Both the position numbers and the translations under genes were made by a program. Below are positions 40,794 through 52,119 of a stretch of 64,000 bases of DNA, piece after piece. Source of the stretch: Diaporthe sp. PMI_573 (lineage: Eukaryota > Ascomycota > Sordariomycetes > Diaporthales > Diaporthaceae); NCBI GenBank assembly GCA_021399435.1, contig JAJTUP010000028.1:1-64000 (forward strand), given 5' to 3'. Each line of letters starts with the position of its first letter. The stretch's first letter is position 1. The notes under the pieces are model-generated. The model saw nothing but the letters and a program-made list of their open reading frames with translations, was not told the DNA's origin and ran no database searches.

Positions 40794-41134
40794 CGCGACT
40801 CAAGCCTTCACAACACTTGAGCCCGTGGGTTGTCCTGGGTACTTGCTGCAACCAGGAATCGTATTGTAATGGCGGCGTTGCGGGTAATGGGCGATCAATG
40901 TTTGCTCTTTGAACTGCAACGTGCAATGACTTTTTCAACATGCCGTGCCTTGGGGCTCACTGCTTTATATGGATTTTGGTAATCATTGCCCCGCAGGACC
41001 CCTACTTGGCGGCTCGAATGCCGAATTCTCATGGCCTAGCTCATGGCCTAGCTGCAACATACCCGGCTTTTTCAAGCTAAAGAAAACCCAATCTATTGCA
41101 TATCATGATGCCGCTGGCCTAAACCAAGAGGAAC
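40794..41134. other. Promoter interval of the ankyrin gene
   Basis: No gene. A small tandem duplication, TCATGGCCTAGC twice, lies at about 41029-41053. Confidence 0.5.
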
Positions 41135-42802
41135 CTACAAACAGTTCCAAAGAGTGCTGAAGCCAAATGCTGTTTGCACGATCCTTGTCGTAAGGCTTAC
41201 ACCGTCAAGAAGTGCTACGGCACATCCGAGATCTCTCGAAGCCTCGGTCCACTTATGCCAAGCCACGGCGCTGGTCCAACCAGCCATCCCGGGTTGAGCT
41301 CCAGCCAGGCGGTCATCTTCCTTATCAGCCGACAAACTCGCTGTCTGACATACAATAGCCCAAGGCAACACATAGAGCAAATTGCTCGCTAGACTTTGCC
41401 AAAGGTACCATCCTGGTCGCGTTGCCAACAAGATTGTCGCTAGCATCGTAGACACGGCATAGAAGATGTAACACCAGTCGATAGTTCGCCACATCATTGC
41501 CGTCACGCCAGCAACCTCATCCGAGCCGCTGAGGTATCGGGCGAAAGGACGGGCACCGAAATATGTAAGGAACAGACAGACAGGGACCTCGATGATGAGA
41601 GCAATGATGAGGGAGACGAGAGCTGGCCGGGTGATTTTGATGATGTTTTGCTTCGTAGCCTTTGGACGGCGGGTTTCAACCCCGATCGCCTGTCTCCAGG
41701 CACCCCATGCGTGACCGACAAAAGCGAGGGAGGTCTGTTCGAGGGCTTGTACAGGGACCATGATAAGCCCCCATCGAATCGTGTTGAAAACGCCCCATGC
41801 TGTCGCATATGTTGATCCCATTGACACGATGTTGCTGACTAGCCAGAGATAAAGTGCGTTGCGGATTGCCGACTCGCTGAAGGTCAGGATGCCGGGACGA
41901 AGCAAGATTAGAAGCGCGTTGGCACTGGCCTTTGTTGTACTCCAATCCTCTCGGTTATCTCTGTCCTTCTGATATGGAATGGTGTTCCTCCAGAGGAAGT
42001 ATGCCAGACCCAGAAATGCCGACGCCAGGCTGCAAGCGAGCTGGATCCCTGCTTGCATATTGACCGTGGGCTGATGAGAGCCAACATGGATCTTCGAGAT
42101 GATCAGCAGATCTAGGATGATGTTAACGGTAAACTTGACGGAGTTTATGATCAACGGGACATCGGGTCGGTCGAGCGCCCTCGTAGCCGACGCAACAGCT
42201 GTCTCAATCGAAGAGCTGAATGCGCTGAACGCTCCGATGCGTACGTATGTAACGCTCACATCACGGACTTCCACAGGTACGAAGCCATCAGCAAACGTCT
42301 TGGCCCCACCCACGAATGCCAGGCTCATGATCAGGCCCAAGATGGACTGGAAGAGGATGAGGGTGTGTGTGAGTTGGAGCCGTTCTCCGAGGGTACGAGA
42401 GGCTTGGTCGCCGATGATAACCCATGCCGCTCGCGGGAGGCCTTCATTGAGGACCTCCGCGACTACGCCGATGTAGGTGTATACGTCGGTGGTTACGACA
42501 AGGGAAGAATCGATATTGGCGACCCACAGCTTCGAGAGGGTACTGTAGAGGGCAGGGAGAATGAAGGAAGCGAGGTTGAAGATGAGGGCGCCGGTGTAGG
42601 CTTTGCGATGGAATGGTTTGTAGGATGACGGCTTGGGGAAAGTTATGTTATCCTCTCGCGCCCCGACGTTAGGAGACGCCGGGCGAGCGGTCTCTTCAAT
42701 ATCGATTTTGGGAAGCATCGTGTAGCCTACGCGGAGGTTTACAATGAATAATGAGGACAAAAGGGCGTTGACTGCGCGATCGAGTAGTAGCAATCTCATC
42801 AT
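41135..42802 (-). CDS. MATE-family multidrug/metabolite efflux transporter
   Basis: Up to 555 codons. About ten to twelve hydrophobic segments are seen (for example [67 protein letters not shown]). Family-type features include [15 protein letters not shown] and a two-bundle layout. MATE proteins export drugs or metabolites using H+ or Na+ gradients at a membrane. The ATG at 42718 (MLPKIDIEE) is a more natural start than 42802, since the extra 28 residues lie before the usual soluble N-terminus. After about residue 480 the expected last helices give way to a soluble, unrelated tail ([13 protein letters not shown]...), so the 3' end is either an unspliced intron or a truncation. Confidence 0.7.
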   Translation of the reverse strand: MMRLLLLDRAVNALLSSLFIVNLRVGYTMLPKIDIEETARPASPNVGAREDNITFPKPSSYKPFHRKAYTGALIFNLASFILPALYSTLSKLWVANIDSSLVVTTDVYTYIGVVAEVLNEGLPRAAWVIIGDQASRTLGERLQLTHTLILFQSILGLIMSLAFVGGAKTFADGFVPVEVRDVSVTYVRIGAFSAFSSSIETAVASATRALDRPDVPLIINSVKFTVNIILDLLIISKIHVGSHQPTVNMQAGIQLACSLASAFLGLAYFLWRNTIPYQKDRDNREDWSTTKASANALLILLRPGILTFSESAIRNALYLWLVSNIVSMGSTYATAWGVFNTIRWGLIMVPVQALEQTSLAFVGHAWGAWRQAIGVETRRPKATKQNIIKITRPALVSLIIALIIEVPVCLFLTYFGARPFARYLSGSDEVAGVTAMMWRTIDWCYIFYAVSTMLATILLATRPGWYLWQSLASNLLYVLPWAIVCQTASLSADKEDDRLAGAQPGMAGWTSAVAWHKWTEASRDLGCAVALLDGVSLTTRIVQTAFGFSTLWNCL

Positions 42803-44867
42803 CTTATGAATATCGTCACTATCTTATTCACATGCACACCATCACGGGGTGATTAGTTGATAGCGTGACAGAAGAATTTCCCATACATTTTTGCTGTACT
42901 GCACTAAATACCGACAAGCTCTACCCCGCACCAACGTCAGGTGCCCTACTCAGCGTCACCGCTAAATCGGTTCCCAGCAGGTTTGCGGGTCCCGTGCTCA
43001 TGTATTTTCTCGGGTCCCCATGGGAGTGATGAAGCAAGCTAGTTTTTTAGACGGACGCGTCGCGATCATGCCAATTCCCGTCCAAGACCTCCTTCGTGGC
43101 GCTAAGCTTGCAAGCTTCTTCACGGAGTTGGCCAAGTTTTATGATCCAGGCCTAGCTTTGGAACAGCTAGGATAACTGGGACACCAGCCAGGTCCACTTT
43201 AACAAGCAAATACGGAGGATCCTTTTTCGGCTCCGTATCGCTGGAATGAACTTCAGCTAAGCACTGCAAGTACCTTTGCTTGTTTCGGATGTACTGAACC
43301 GTGCTCAACCCCCTTCCAAGACGTCAGTGGTAGACGCCAAACTTGCAAGACTCTCCACGCTGTATGCCACCGCCAAACCCCAGTAGTCAAGTGGACTGAC
43401 TGCATGTTTTCTCGTAACGCGACACGCCAATTGACGCCAAAATTGTCTGCGGTGCTGTGGTGCCCTCATGTGTAGTGTCACCCTGTTCCGGCGACCTTGT
43501 TTAGGATTGTTTGCGAGGCGGTTGGTTCGGGCGCCGTTCGGCAGTTTCGGTCCCGTCGACGCTTTTTCCGAGGTCAAAACCGCTGGCAGACACCCGAGGG
43601 CTATTTGTATCACGGGGCGTCGCCTCCGACTCCGTAGGTAAGCCGATCGCGGACTGGACTGCACGGGGCCGCATACCACCTCACCTGACACTTTCAAACG
43701 AAGAAGACCAGAATAGAACGCCCAGTACGACGGAAAGGCGGGCTGTTATCTTAGAGAAGTATTCTCTCGGCCTTCAAGTTCTAAAGCTAACTTGAAAGAT
43801 TTAGCACCCATTTCGGAAACTGTGGTCACAGTGTACATATTTGGTGGAAGTGGCGGTTGGCCAATGCGCACAGTCGGTCAAGAGGTCGTCGTGAGAGGCT
43901 TCGTAGTCAGGTTGAAGCTGCCCGCCGAGAGTAGGAAATATCCGACGCGGCTTTGTTGTCACCAAACGTGTTTTACGAGCATTTTGATTAACTCACGACA
44001 GTTTGGCAGAGGTCAGAGGGCGAGTGTTGTGCTACAAAGGTGTGCCCAACTGAAATCTTTGCTACGTAGTCAGTTATACCAAGATTGAAGTAGAACCAGC
44101 CTCAGAAGCATGATCAATTGGAAGGTGTCTCCCAAACAAACTCGACTTGAATAACCCGGGCGGCATCGAGTGAGATACCAAACGCTACCCTTCGTGAGGC
44201 TCCGGAGGCTCGAATAGGAAAATCCAAGGCTCCGATCAATGCCACACAACATCACATGGCACGTGGATGGAGTTGATGTTGACATGACGTCCAAACCTCG
44301 CGTGATGTTGATCAACATGGCCATCGTGTGATGTGTATGTGTACAATGTTGATTTCGTTGACATCACCCCTGCAGTAGCCTAAGCCTCATCCTCCATTTC
44401 AGTTTCGTCAATTTTAAACCCCATTGCAACATTCCCAAAGCCCCCTGTAGTAAACTCCTCGGCCTCTTCGTCGCTCTCCACCACTGTATGGCCATTTAAC
44501 CATGCTGTGGCCTTCATCTTCATGGTTTCGTCGTCATCACAACTCTGCAGATTCACCAGTTCCTCCTCCTCCTGAATCGACAGCAGCAAGGGGTCAATCT
44601 GTTGGATCAGGCCTGCGCGATACCTGCTATGGCATGTGGCTATCCCAGATGCCAAAACGTATGCGAGTGGTTGTTTATATTATGGGAGATCCCTTTGAAC
44701 TTATAACGGAATTTAAATAGATAACCAAAAGTCTTACGTTACGTGTCAAAACTCGAATATTGGAAATCGTTTCACTCTATATATATATCTGAATCGAAGA
44801 TGGCGCAAAGATTAAAACGTAACTCAGTTGACGCAGAGACGATCAAGAACGGTCCCTAGATAGTTCT
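42803..44867. other. No convincing gene
   Basis: Minus frames at 43697-43305 and 44655-44380 (the latter acidic, E/D-rich at its C-terminus) lack recognisable domains. Two loosely similar ~50-bp segments begin at about 43080 and 43315 (CCAAGAC...CTTGCAAG). A perfect 14-bp palindrome, ATGTTGATCAACAT, lies at 44305-44318 among several TGATGTTGA words. Confidence 0.4.
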
Positions 44868-45401
44868 ATGCTCCGGCGGGCTCTTGCGACATTACACCGT
44901 GCTGCGACAACGCCTAGAGCATCGCCAATGTTCTCGGAACCTAGCAGCAGAGATGGCATTGAAGGGTTTGCAAAGTTCTTAGCGGATTGCACAAATTTGA
45001 AGAAATTTGCAATATGTTCACCTTGGCCTGTTACAAACGACTTCATCGCCGGTTGCTTAAGGGAACACCCTGGGTCGCATCTTCATCGTCATGGGCTGAA
45101 GTTGCTTTCTGATATGACGCTTCATTATGGGGGCCCCGTTATGGGGGACTCTTACTATAGCCAAACTTGGCGAGAAAAAGAGCTTTGTTTATTTGAAAAA
45201 GCGACTGCAGGCCTCAGGCTTCTCATACACGGATTTCCTTCGGGCACTAATATGCCCCCAGCACTGGTGGGATACAGACTTGGGCATACAGAATTGCAGC
45301 ACTTGCGGGTTTTATCTATGGTTCCAACTGAACCTGGTCTCAAAAGAAGAATAGAGAAGTGGTGTACGCAGAGAGCCCTAGAAATGTCATTTCCTCTCTA
45401 A
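44868..45401 (+). CDS. Hypothetical protein, possibly an F-box/LRR-type fragment
   Basis: 177 codons from the ATG at 44868. GIEGFAKFLADCTNLKKFAI has the spacing of one leucine-rich repeat, as in fungal F-box-like proteins. The middle (LSDMTLHYGGPVMG) and the end (HTELQHLRVLSMVPTEPGLK) would also fit LRR units. No F-box is seen. It may be a C-terminal fragment. Confidence 0.35.
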   Translation: MLRRALATLHRAATTPRASPMFSEPSSRDGIEGFAKFLADCTNLKKFAICSPWPVTNDFIAGCLREHPGSHLHRHGLKLLSDMTLHYGGPVMGDSYYSQTWREKELCLFEKATAGLRLLIHGFPSGTNMPPALVGYRLGHTELQHLRVLSMVPTEPGLKRRIEKWCTQRALEMSFPL

Positions 45402-46642
45402 TTGTACAATATCATTTTGCCGGTCCATCCTCCGGATTCTTCTTAACCCCTTCACCCGGAGCGAGTTTGTGCAGGCAAGGAACCGTCAAGACCAAGAGCT
45501 GAAGCGTGAATTTGGTAAAATTCACGACAAACTCGATGAATACGATACCCGCTTCGACAGAATTGACGCCCGCCAGGAATATCAATTCTCGGATTGATTG
45601 CGACGAACTGTTTAATTAGTTCCGAAATATTAATGCAAATATGAGCTCCACTGAGGGTTAAACGCCTAAGTCATTTATTAGATTCGGCAAGGTTTTTAAG
45701 CCTTCTAAAACCGATGAGTTCAAGGTAATAAGAATGTCATCACGGGTTCGAAAAGTAAGGTTATTAGTCGACATGGTTTAGTCTTGGTATAAAATGTTTA
45801 TCTTTGAGCGGGTAGAACAAGGATGGTTGTAGTAAATTGAAATGGCTGTTGCTGGTGATGTAAAGATGTTCAGAGAAAAGCTTGTCCTTCAAGTTGAGTC
45901 AAGGTGGCCTGCTCTATATATACTTCGCTGTCTTGCAAGTGGTTGGACATTTAAATTAGAAACAGCAGCCAAGGTTCGGTTGTCTCATTTAGAGATACTA
46001 ATTTACGTATTAGAGGCACTTAAAAATATTATTCTCTCATCTTCTCTTGAAGCTCTAACAAGGGTCGCTTTTGAGCCTTGGGTGTAAGCCTGAAGCATGG
46101 AATTCATACATAGACCTCTATTTCTTTATATGGTACTGACTAATTGTCCTGATGGTTATAATGTCGCAACTTGACCAGTTAGAACAGTCACGTCAAAACA
46201 TTGAGAGTTGTACAAAGGAGGCATGTGGCAAGATAGACCAGCTCACAGGTAAGATAAGCAAAGTTAAAGAAGTTCTAGAGTCTCTGAAATGGGTGATGAG
46301 TGCCTATACCAGTAGCACAGACTTACCTAAGCGTGAGCTACTTACATCGGTTGATTCCATAGAACGCTGGCGTCAACGAGCTCAAATGCTACTAGATCGT
46401 CACCATGTTAGTCAACTTTCTTTTCCCTTTCGATCGCCAACTAATTAACCTGCTTGTGGACAGCCTCATCTTGTGTCATGCCTTGGCGCAGATCTTCGCA
46501 TTCCGTCTATCTATCAATTGTGGCCGGGTCACGGACCACTCGCTCAGGCCTGGGTTAAGGACGACTACTTTACGGGAACCCTAGATGATGCCTGTACTAT
46601 CTTGGCGAGGTACGTGTCCGAGCCGCAACGCAGCGTGTCCTT
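45402..46642. other. Decayed coiled-coil gene fragments
   Basis: Around 45480-45597 the plus strand reads NRQDQELKREFGKIHDKL and then DTRFDRIDARQEYQF before a stop, a coiled-coil pattern. A plus frame at 45842-46087 follows, and one at 46152-46448 (SQLDQLEQSRQNIES, also coiled coil, 98 codons with ATG). These may be pieces of one or two decayed genes; I cannot join them or name a family. Confidence 0.35.
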
Positions 46643-46924
46643 CTAGCCCTGTTGCGTGGCGCCCTCGTGCTTGTCCCACCTCGTGTCCGGGTCCAGCATC
46701 GGGTAGATGGCCACGAGGCCGCACAACCCAGGCAGACCGCGGTCCAGCGCGATGTAGGTGGCCGCCCACGCGAGGTTTGCGCCTGCGCTGATGCCCATGA
46801 ATGGTGCGAATAGCGGTTCGGGAACATCCTCATCACAGCAGTCGCAGCCTTGCGACGCCCCAGCAGTAACAACACCGACGAAGCAACAACTAGGGTGTAC
46901 ATGGGCAAGCACGGGGATGGCCAT
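46643..46924 (-). pseudogene. Alpha/beta-hydrolase fragment
   Basis: Residues about 38-93 read PLFAPFMGISAGANLAWAAT and then LCGLVAIYPMLDPDTRW. GISAGAN is the nucleophile elbow (GxSxG) of the hormone-sensitive-lipase/acetyl-hydrolase group, and the IYPMLD segment follows at the usual distance. The N-terminal oxyanion HGGG region and the C-terminal catalytic His are absent, and the frame stops at 46643. About 90 residues remain against about 300 in the family. It is a broken gene. Confidence 0.6.
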
Positions 46925-47079
46925 GTGGCGGGAGATCGGCTCTGGGTTTCACTCATTGCCGCTGATCAGCCAGGCAGCAACGGCCAGGCGACGAAGCAAC
47001 TGCCAGAACGGTTCGGAGCGCCGAGGATCCACAGCTTAGTGCGACCAAGGTTCAGGCAAAGCCAAGCTATTCAACATTG

Positions 47080-47362
47080 TGCCGACTACACCACGCGTCT
47101 TCTCAAGTTACTTTGATCCACGTACCGGAGCTCGTTATCGAAGAAATCTCCTAGCTCTTGGTTTCTACGAACCCGGTCGAGCGGATAGACGTACTCGGAT
47201 GGGCTCAGTTTCAAGTTCATGAGCTCCCGGTCGATGTCCCTTGACTGGTCGTGTTCGGGTCCGTTGGTAGAGCGGAGCTTGTTGCCTCCCCGATGACGGT
47301 GCTCACACGGGCCACGGAGGCCTTGGACCCCGTGGATCTTCTTTGCACACGCCAGACTAAAA
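47080..47362 (-). other. Open minus-strand stretch of about 90 codons without ATG near its start
   Basis: Reads NGPEHDQSRDIDRELMNLKL and PLDRVRRNQELGDFFDNEL before a TAG. Composition looks coding and a possible AG acceptor precedes it, so it may be an exon. No family is recognised. Confidence 0.25.
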
Positions 47363-47363
47363 T

Positions 47364-47759
47364 CTAGCGTTTAGTTGTGCACTTAAATCGAAGGCGACGC
47401 TCCAGCAATACCAAGGCCAATGGAACATGTATGACCCGTGGGACTGATTTCGTCGAGAGAAACCGATGAAGCTTCTTTTGCCTGGCGCGCGGAATGGACT
47501 GGCGATCCTTGTTACTTCGCTCCAGATGGTGAGGGGTAAGCCTGTGTGATTGCTTGCAATTACTCGACACCGTGGTAAACCACACCGTCTGTTGTGGCTT
47601 ATACTGTGCATCTACTATCAACGCCAGAACATAACGTTCCAATGGTACAGCCGGAGCCTTTACAAAAGCGCTACAGCAGATAAAACAGCCGGTGAGGTTC
47701 TGGCTGGTAAAGACCAGGTCTGAGAGGCTGTCATAGGGGCCGTCGCTTGACACGTACAT
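47364..47759 (-). CDS. Hypothetical protein
   Basis: 131 codons from a true ATG at 47759. The first ~70 residues (MYVSSDGPYDSLSDL...) are neutral and the last ~50 are basic. No recognisable motif. May be chance. Confidence 0.2.
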   Translation of the reverse strand: MYVSSDGPYDSLSDLVFTSQNLTGCFICCSAFVKAPAVPLERYVLALIVDAQYKPQQTVWFTTVSSNCKQSHRLTPHHLERSNKDRQSIPRARQKKLHRFLSTKSVPRVIHVPLALVLLERRLRFKCTTKR

Positions 47760-48463
47760 TGCTCTAACACATCTGGATCGTTAAGGGGCATGGAATCTTT
47801 CCCCCAAGTTAATATGAGTATCCCCCCCCCCAGCTACTTTCTTACCCGCCATCAGCTCAGTCCGAGGAAAGCTCTTGCTCGATCCCGCAGATAGCTGAGC
47901 TAAGATTGTTGGAGGCTAGTGACATGAGAGCAAAGAACAGAATCGCTAGGCAAACCCGAATCATATATTTCGAAAGCATTGCCGGCATATAAATATGCAC
48001 TATCTGCCTGTTCTTTTGAATTCCCTCTACTTAGTAGGAATACAGTGTTTGGGAAGCAAGGGCAGTGGTAATGGCGAGGTACCACGCCGACTTTCCGATA
48101 GACCTCAATTCAATTTGCACTCAAGCCTGCCGGCGAGTGACTTCACAGTGTATTGGGCATTTGCCGCGCCGTCAGGTACCTCCCGGGAAGTTCCTGTGGG
48201 CGCCCTCCGGGAAAAACTGCGCACGCAGAAAAACCCCGGCATATAAATATAACGTAGAAAAGATGATTTGTGACTAACATGACCCCTCACGTGGGATCGG
48301 TAGGTGCAGAGCAAAATCCTCTGGTAGAGCGATAATGTGAGCTGGCTGATAACGGCCAGGTGGCTTGCCTACCATGGCTGCCGTCACAATTATCTTAATT
48401 TAAGCATTAAGAAAACTTGTTGAGGCTGAGAGTTATAAGGGGTTCCAATGCCTATACATGCAT
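47760..48463. other. No gene; poly-C run and hairpin repeat A
   Basis: A run of C at about 47823-47832 and two TATAAATAT words near 47993 and 48245. Hairpin repeat A (48352-48387) is listed separately. Confidence 0.4.
48352..48387. repeat. Short hairpin repeat, copy A
   Basis: Reads ACGGCCAGGTGGCTTGCC to GCTGCCGTCAC; its ends (ACGGC/GCCGT) are inverted. It matches the reverse complement of copy B (48581-48625) over 27 bp without a mismatch and lacks about 6 bp near one end. Confidence 0.7.
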
Positions 48464-48890
48464 ACACACACACACATAATCAATTAACGCCCGGCGGGTC
48501 TGACCCGAAAGGGCAACTATTACTCATCTACTAGTACATTTCTAAAGTTGTCTCTTAAGTCTCCTCAAAGACCGTGCGCTGTGACGGCAACCCTGGCCAT
48601 GGTAGGCAAGCCACCTGGCCGTCACAAGGGCCCTAACCCTTAGCCCCACAGTCGCGTCAAGACTTCGCGAGCCAGAGACCGCCAGAGCTTCGCTCTCCCC
48701 TTTCTTCTCCTCTCAGCTTAGAATATTCGTTGATAGCGCCAATAGACCCAGCTCCCATGCTGCATCTCGTGCTGGCCGTGACATGCGCCTTCCGTTTCCG
48801 GCTTATGTCCTCTCCTCATCTGTCCTCCACTTGCGGATTCCCGTGGTTTAGTGGTTAGCAAGCCAGCTTGAAGGCCATTCTCCTACCTTC
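48464..48890 (-). mobile_element. LINE 3' end with 3' UTR
   Basis: The hairpin at 48489-48514 (outer GCCC/GGGC, inner CGGG/CCCG, loop TCTGA on the plus strand) is followed on its 3' side by an (AC)n run at 48464-48476. Sequence at 48838-48890 (CCCGTGGTTTAGTGG, AGCTTGAAGGCCATTCTCC) matches the 3' UTR of the complete LINE at about 58150-58196. The part between about 48575 and 48830 differs and holds hairpin repeat B, so it was probably invaded. Confidence 0.65.
48581..48625. repeat. Short hairpin repeat, copy B
   Basis: 45 bp, starting GTGACGGC and ending GCCGTCAC (8-bp perfect inverted ends), inside the LINE 3' UTR copy. Opposite orientation to copy A. Confidence 0.7.
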
Positions 48891-48912
48891 AATTCGTTTG
48901 CCGCCCTTCATC

Positions 48913-50864
48913 ATGCCTCGCATCAGTTCTGACGACGACTTCGAGGAGCGGTCGAACCGGTCGGGTTCGCGCGAGACGACAGTAACTTGGCTGTTATGGT
49001 GTTTCTGTTAAGGACAGACTTTCGCTTGTGCGTTTTCTGGTTGGGATATATCTTTTCAATGCACTCTATTGGGACAGCAGTGGCAGGTGCTTTTGTTTTA
49101 TGTGTTTGGGACGGACTTTGCTTTGACGGAGTTGGATGCAGATGTTGCACCCTTCAAAGAGATTGCGGCCATCCAGGGTGCTCAGATTGCGCAGGAACAA
49201 TTCGTCAGTGTGAGTGGACTTGTCCTTGAAGTTCTCATCGTTGGCCTGTGAGTTGTACCTCTCAACATGGGCAAACAATACACAAAATCTACTGTATTTT
49301 GAACACACGTTAGTGGCGACACGCACACAGGGTAGTTGAGACCCAACTGCATATGTCTCAAGGATCGCGGTGGTGTACCTGGGCGGCACACTTGACCAAA
49401 TCAAGCGTATGCTTCGACACCTGTAGCCTAGTGTACTAATATATGCATGGAAGTATTTTGCTACTATACTGTGAGAACTTCAGTCGTTCACTTCACTTGT
49501 GGCTTACTGTATCAAAATCCACTTACACAGCTTGCGGCTTCTCCGTCCACATAGGTTCTGAGCCGATCTCAATTTTTAAGCGCTGAGGTACTTTTAAACC
49601 TATTTTTTTTTCTTTTCTTTATGGACTTCATCCTTTAAGAAATCATCATTCTAATAAAACACAGCACAACAAAATATCAACGCCAAGGTCGCAAATATCT
49701 ACTGCAGTTTCTCTCTGTAATTGGACAACTAATTCAGATTCCATACGATTTTACTTGATCCTGCGTTGAAACAACATAAGCATCTGCCAACTTTCTGATT
49801 GCAATCCTTAGCGGAATACGATGCAAAACACTATTGAAGGTGCAAACATTACTCTTCAGTAAAAGTACAATACCATTTATTTTTAACCGCAAGACCCTGC
49901 TTCCCCCCTCTACTCCTCTCTTTCCCAAGACAAGCTTTTAGTCGGGGATCTAGGGGGCATCCCCGCAGTAGAGGTCCATTACAAGGCCGCTTGAACATCA
50001 ACAGGCGCACAAGGTAATTGGGGCCCTGGTTGATGGATGGGCGCATCCAACGTTCCAATGTCGCCACGGGACAAGGCACCCTTTTGAAATTCGTGCCCAT
50101 TGCAGATCAAGCTGCGGGGGTGCTTAGCAAACGTTTCTTTGGGCCCCAATATCCGCTCTCACTCAAAAAGTACTGCGCGCAAAACAGGGGCAAGCCCTAG
50201 CAAGACCCACCAGCCCTTAGTAACACCACCTGTTACAATTTCTTTGGGCCACTCAACATGATGGAAATATTTCTCGTTCTCGATCCGGAATTGCTTTAAA
50301 TAGAATGCATCTCAAAGCGTTAGCTTGATAATCGGGCGCGGGTACCTTGACCAAACGTATTTTATCACTTCCACTTCCTGCATATTATTCCAGGCTGATA
50401 CTGTACTTCTGTGGAAGATTGAGTCCCAGAAAAATAGCGGAGACAAAGTAAATTTACGGAAGCAAGTACAGGAACTATAACTAAAGACAGTATACTTTGC
50501 GAAATCCTGTAGTTATGTACTTTTACTAAATCTTCTATGGACACAGGAACCCTTTTAAGCTCAACCTGTATTTTAAAAAGTACTCTGCATTACAGTTGTT
50601 CGCATCTATAAAGACAAAAGGGTTATATACAGTACAGTACATGGCATGTACTGTACAACACAATAATAGCAGTAAGTAAAAAGTAATGATGCTGTTTATA
50701 AAATACAGTACCATTAGACTTAAGGTTAAAAATATCCTGCGTCTAATAAGGCATAGCAGCCTGTAGCTATAATATCGAGTTTATACTCCTTGATTAACTT
50801 AAATTTTAATAGGGCATTTCAAAGTTAAGATAATATCTCTGCATCTCTCCTATTAGCATTAAAT
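48913..50864. other. Mostly empty; one possible first exon
   Basis: An ATG at 48913 begins MPRISSDDDFEERSNRSGSR in a coding-like composition, then reaches a possible donor (GTAACT at about 48981); no later exon is evident. The remainder is AT-rich with short frames. A palindrome with 11-bp arms (GTACAGTACAT/ATGTACTGTAC) lies at 50632-50656. Confidence 0.35.
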
Positions 50865-51665
50865 ATGGCCCCGCTCATCGGTAGGTTGATTGATCCCTTC
50901 GGCCAAGGTATACCTGGTGCTCATGTTACCCTCGACCGACTACAGCCAAACCAGTCCGCATCAGTACGGAATGTAACTACGACCGAATCAGGTGGCTTTA
51001 CGAATTTCTGGACCTCAAAGTCTGAAGCAAGCAGGTCAGGATGGGCACGGATCCTAGAGGACAACGATGACCTGGGAGGCTTGATGAATATCCACACACA
51101 CTGGGGCGTCATCCCAGTTGAGATCAACTTAGCAGGCGAGAAGAGCCACTACATCCTGATTCAGCTGTTCGACGCTTCCACATATCAGGTGCAGCATTTT
51201 GAGTTCCTGACTCCTACTACCATCGTCCAAAGATTTGGTCAGTGGTCGGCAAGGGAGGATGAGTTATTGATCAAGCTCAAGCGGGAGGGCTTCAACAGTC
51301 AAGAGATCTACGACTTAAAACAGCTTGACGCACGATCAATCAGTGCTATTACATCAAGGATCAAAGCTCTGAACACTCGCATACGCCACAATCTTCTTCT
51401 TTTTGCATGGAGCTATCATCCCGTGGAATCCTGCAGTAATGAACCAATAACCAGTTCGCGGACCCCTGAGAAGGCAGACTCTTGCATTACCCAGTCTTCG
51501 GAAGCAGTATATGAATTCATCTTAGACAGCCATTGTCAAATGCCAAAGCCACTTGAGGACCAAGGGACCCAACCTGCCCCTCAGATTAGCCTGGCTGACT
51601 CCCAACTTGCGGCATGCAATGACTTGGTATGGATAGATGAAACTCGGACCATTGCAAAAACCTGA
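50865..51665 (+). CDS. Transthyretin-like domain fused to a Myb/SANT-like domain
   Basis: 266 codons, intronless, ATG at 50865. Residues about 1-115 resemble a transthyretin/hydroxyisourate-hydrolase-type beta sandwich: IGRLIDPFGQGIPGAHVTL, TTTESGGFTNFWTSK, then a HYILIQLFDASTYQV segment in the place of the last strands. Residues about 124-172 (FGQWSAREDELLIKLKREGF, RSISAITSRIKAL) have the Trp and acidic spacing of a Myb/SANT helix-turn-helix. The tail is polar and without motif. The catalytic His/Arg set of the hydrolase is not evident, so it is more likely a binding module. Regulator or DNA-binding adaptor is a guess. It converges with the bZIP exon downstream. Confidence 0.45.
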   Translation: MAPLIGRLIDPFGQGIPGAHVTLDRLQPNQSASVRNVTTTESGGFTNFWTSKSEASRSGWARILEDNDDLGGLMNIHTHWGVIPVEINLAGEKSHYILIQLFDASTYQVQHFEFLTPTTIVQRFGQWSAREDELLIKLKREGFNSQEIYDLKQLDARSISAITSRIKALNTRIRHNLLLFAWSYHPVESCSNEPITSSRTPEKADSCITQSSEAVYEFILDSHCQMPKPLEDQGTQPAPQISLADSQLAACNDLVWIDETRTIAKT

Positions 51666-51890
51666 ATTATGCGAAGGATTGATTCAAGTGGATGCAAATG
51701 TTGTGAGGCTAGATATTAGAGATGGGCACGGCAACCATAAGGGTTAACTTAGATCAGCTCAATGTCAGTACGGATGTCTTTAGTGTCGTGGACCAGATCC
51801 GAATGCTCGCATAGAGAATGCTAAAGAGGCAAGATCAACATATAAAGAAGTGATTCCATACTACAATAAAAAGGGCTCAATGTAGCTTAC

Positions 51891-52119
51891 CATAATTAGG
51901 GTAGGATCCAATGTGCACAGTGCGATATACCTCCCTCAGAGTTGTGACTTCGGATTGGAGCGCGTGTATTGTCGTAGTCATCAAGTCTCGTGCTGTAGCA
52001 AGTTCCTTCTGTTTGTTCTTCAGTTCCTCATTTTCCTGCTCAAGGGTGTGAATATAGTCTTTAATCTTGGCCCTCAACTTCCGTTGTGCGTCTCGATCTT
52101 GGGCTCTCTTATTCGATAG
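51891..52119 (-). CDS. bZIP factor, internal exon (partial gene)
   Basis: The exon is bounded by an acceptor (CACAG, ends 52120) and a donor (GTAAGC, starts 51890). It reads SNKRAQDRDAQRKLRAKIKD and then a zipper-type coil (TLEQENEELKNKQKELATA...LQSEVTTLREVY). This is a fungal bZIP in the KRAQ-R-x-AQR class. The conserved DNA-contacting Asn in this class (KRAQN) is Asp here. Outer exons were not found: sequence at 52130-52310 and 51670-51880 contains no matching frame, though short exons could hide there. A reduced or altered DNA specificity is possible, or the gene is decaying. Confidence 0.6.

Noticed and set aside
48838..48895. tRNA-like A-box and B-box words (GTGGTTTAGTGG, TTCAATTC) on the plus strand, suggesting a SINE
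   Set aside because: The orientation is opposite to the LINE tail, the acceptor stem pairs over only about 4 bp, and the same stretch is part of the normal LINE 3' UTR at 58.15-58.2 kb.
50632..50656. GTAC-rich palindrome as an operator
   Set aside because: Such GTAC/AGTAC words recur in the AT-rich spacers of this window, and there is no gene within 200 bp.
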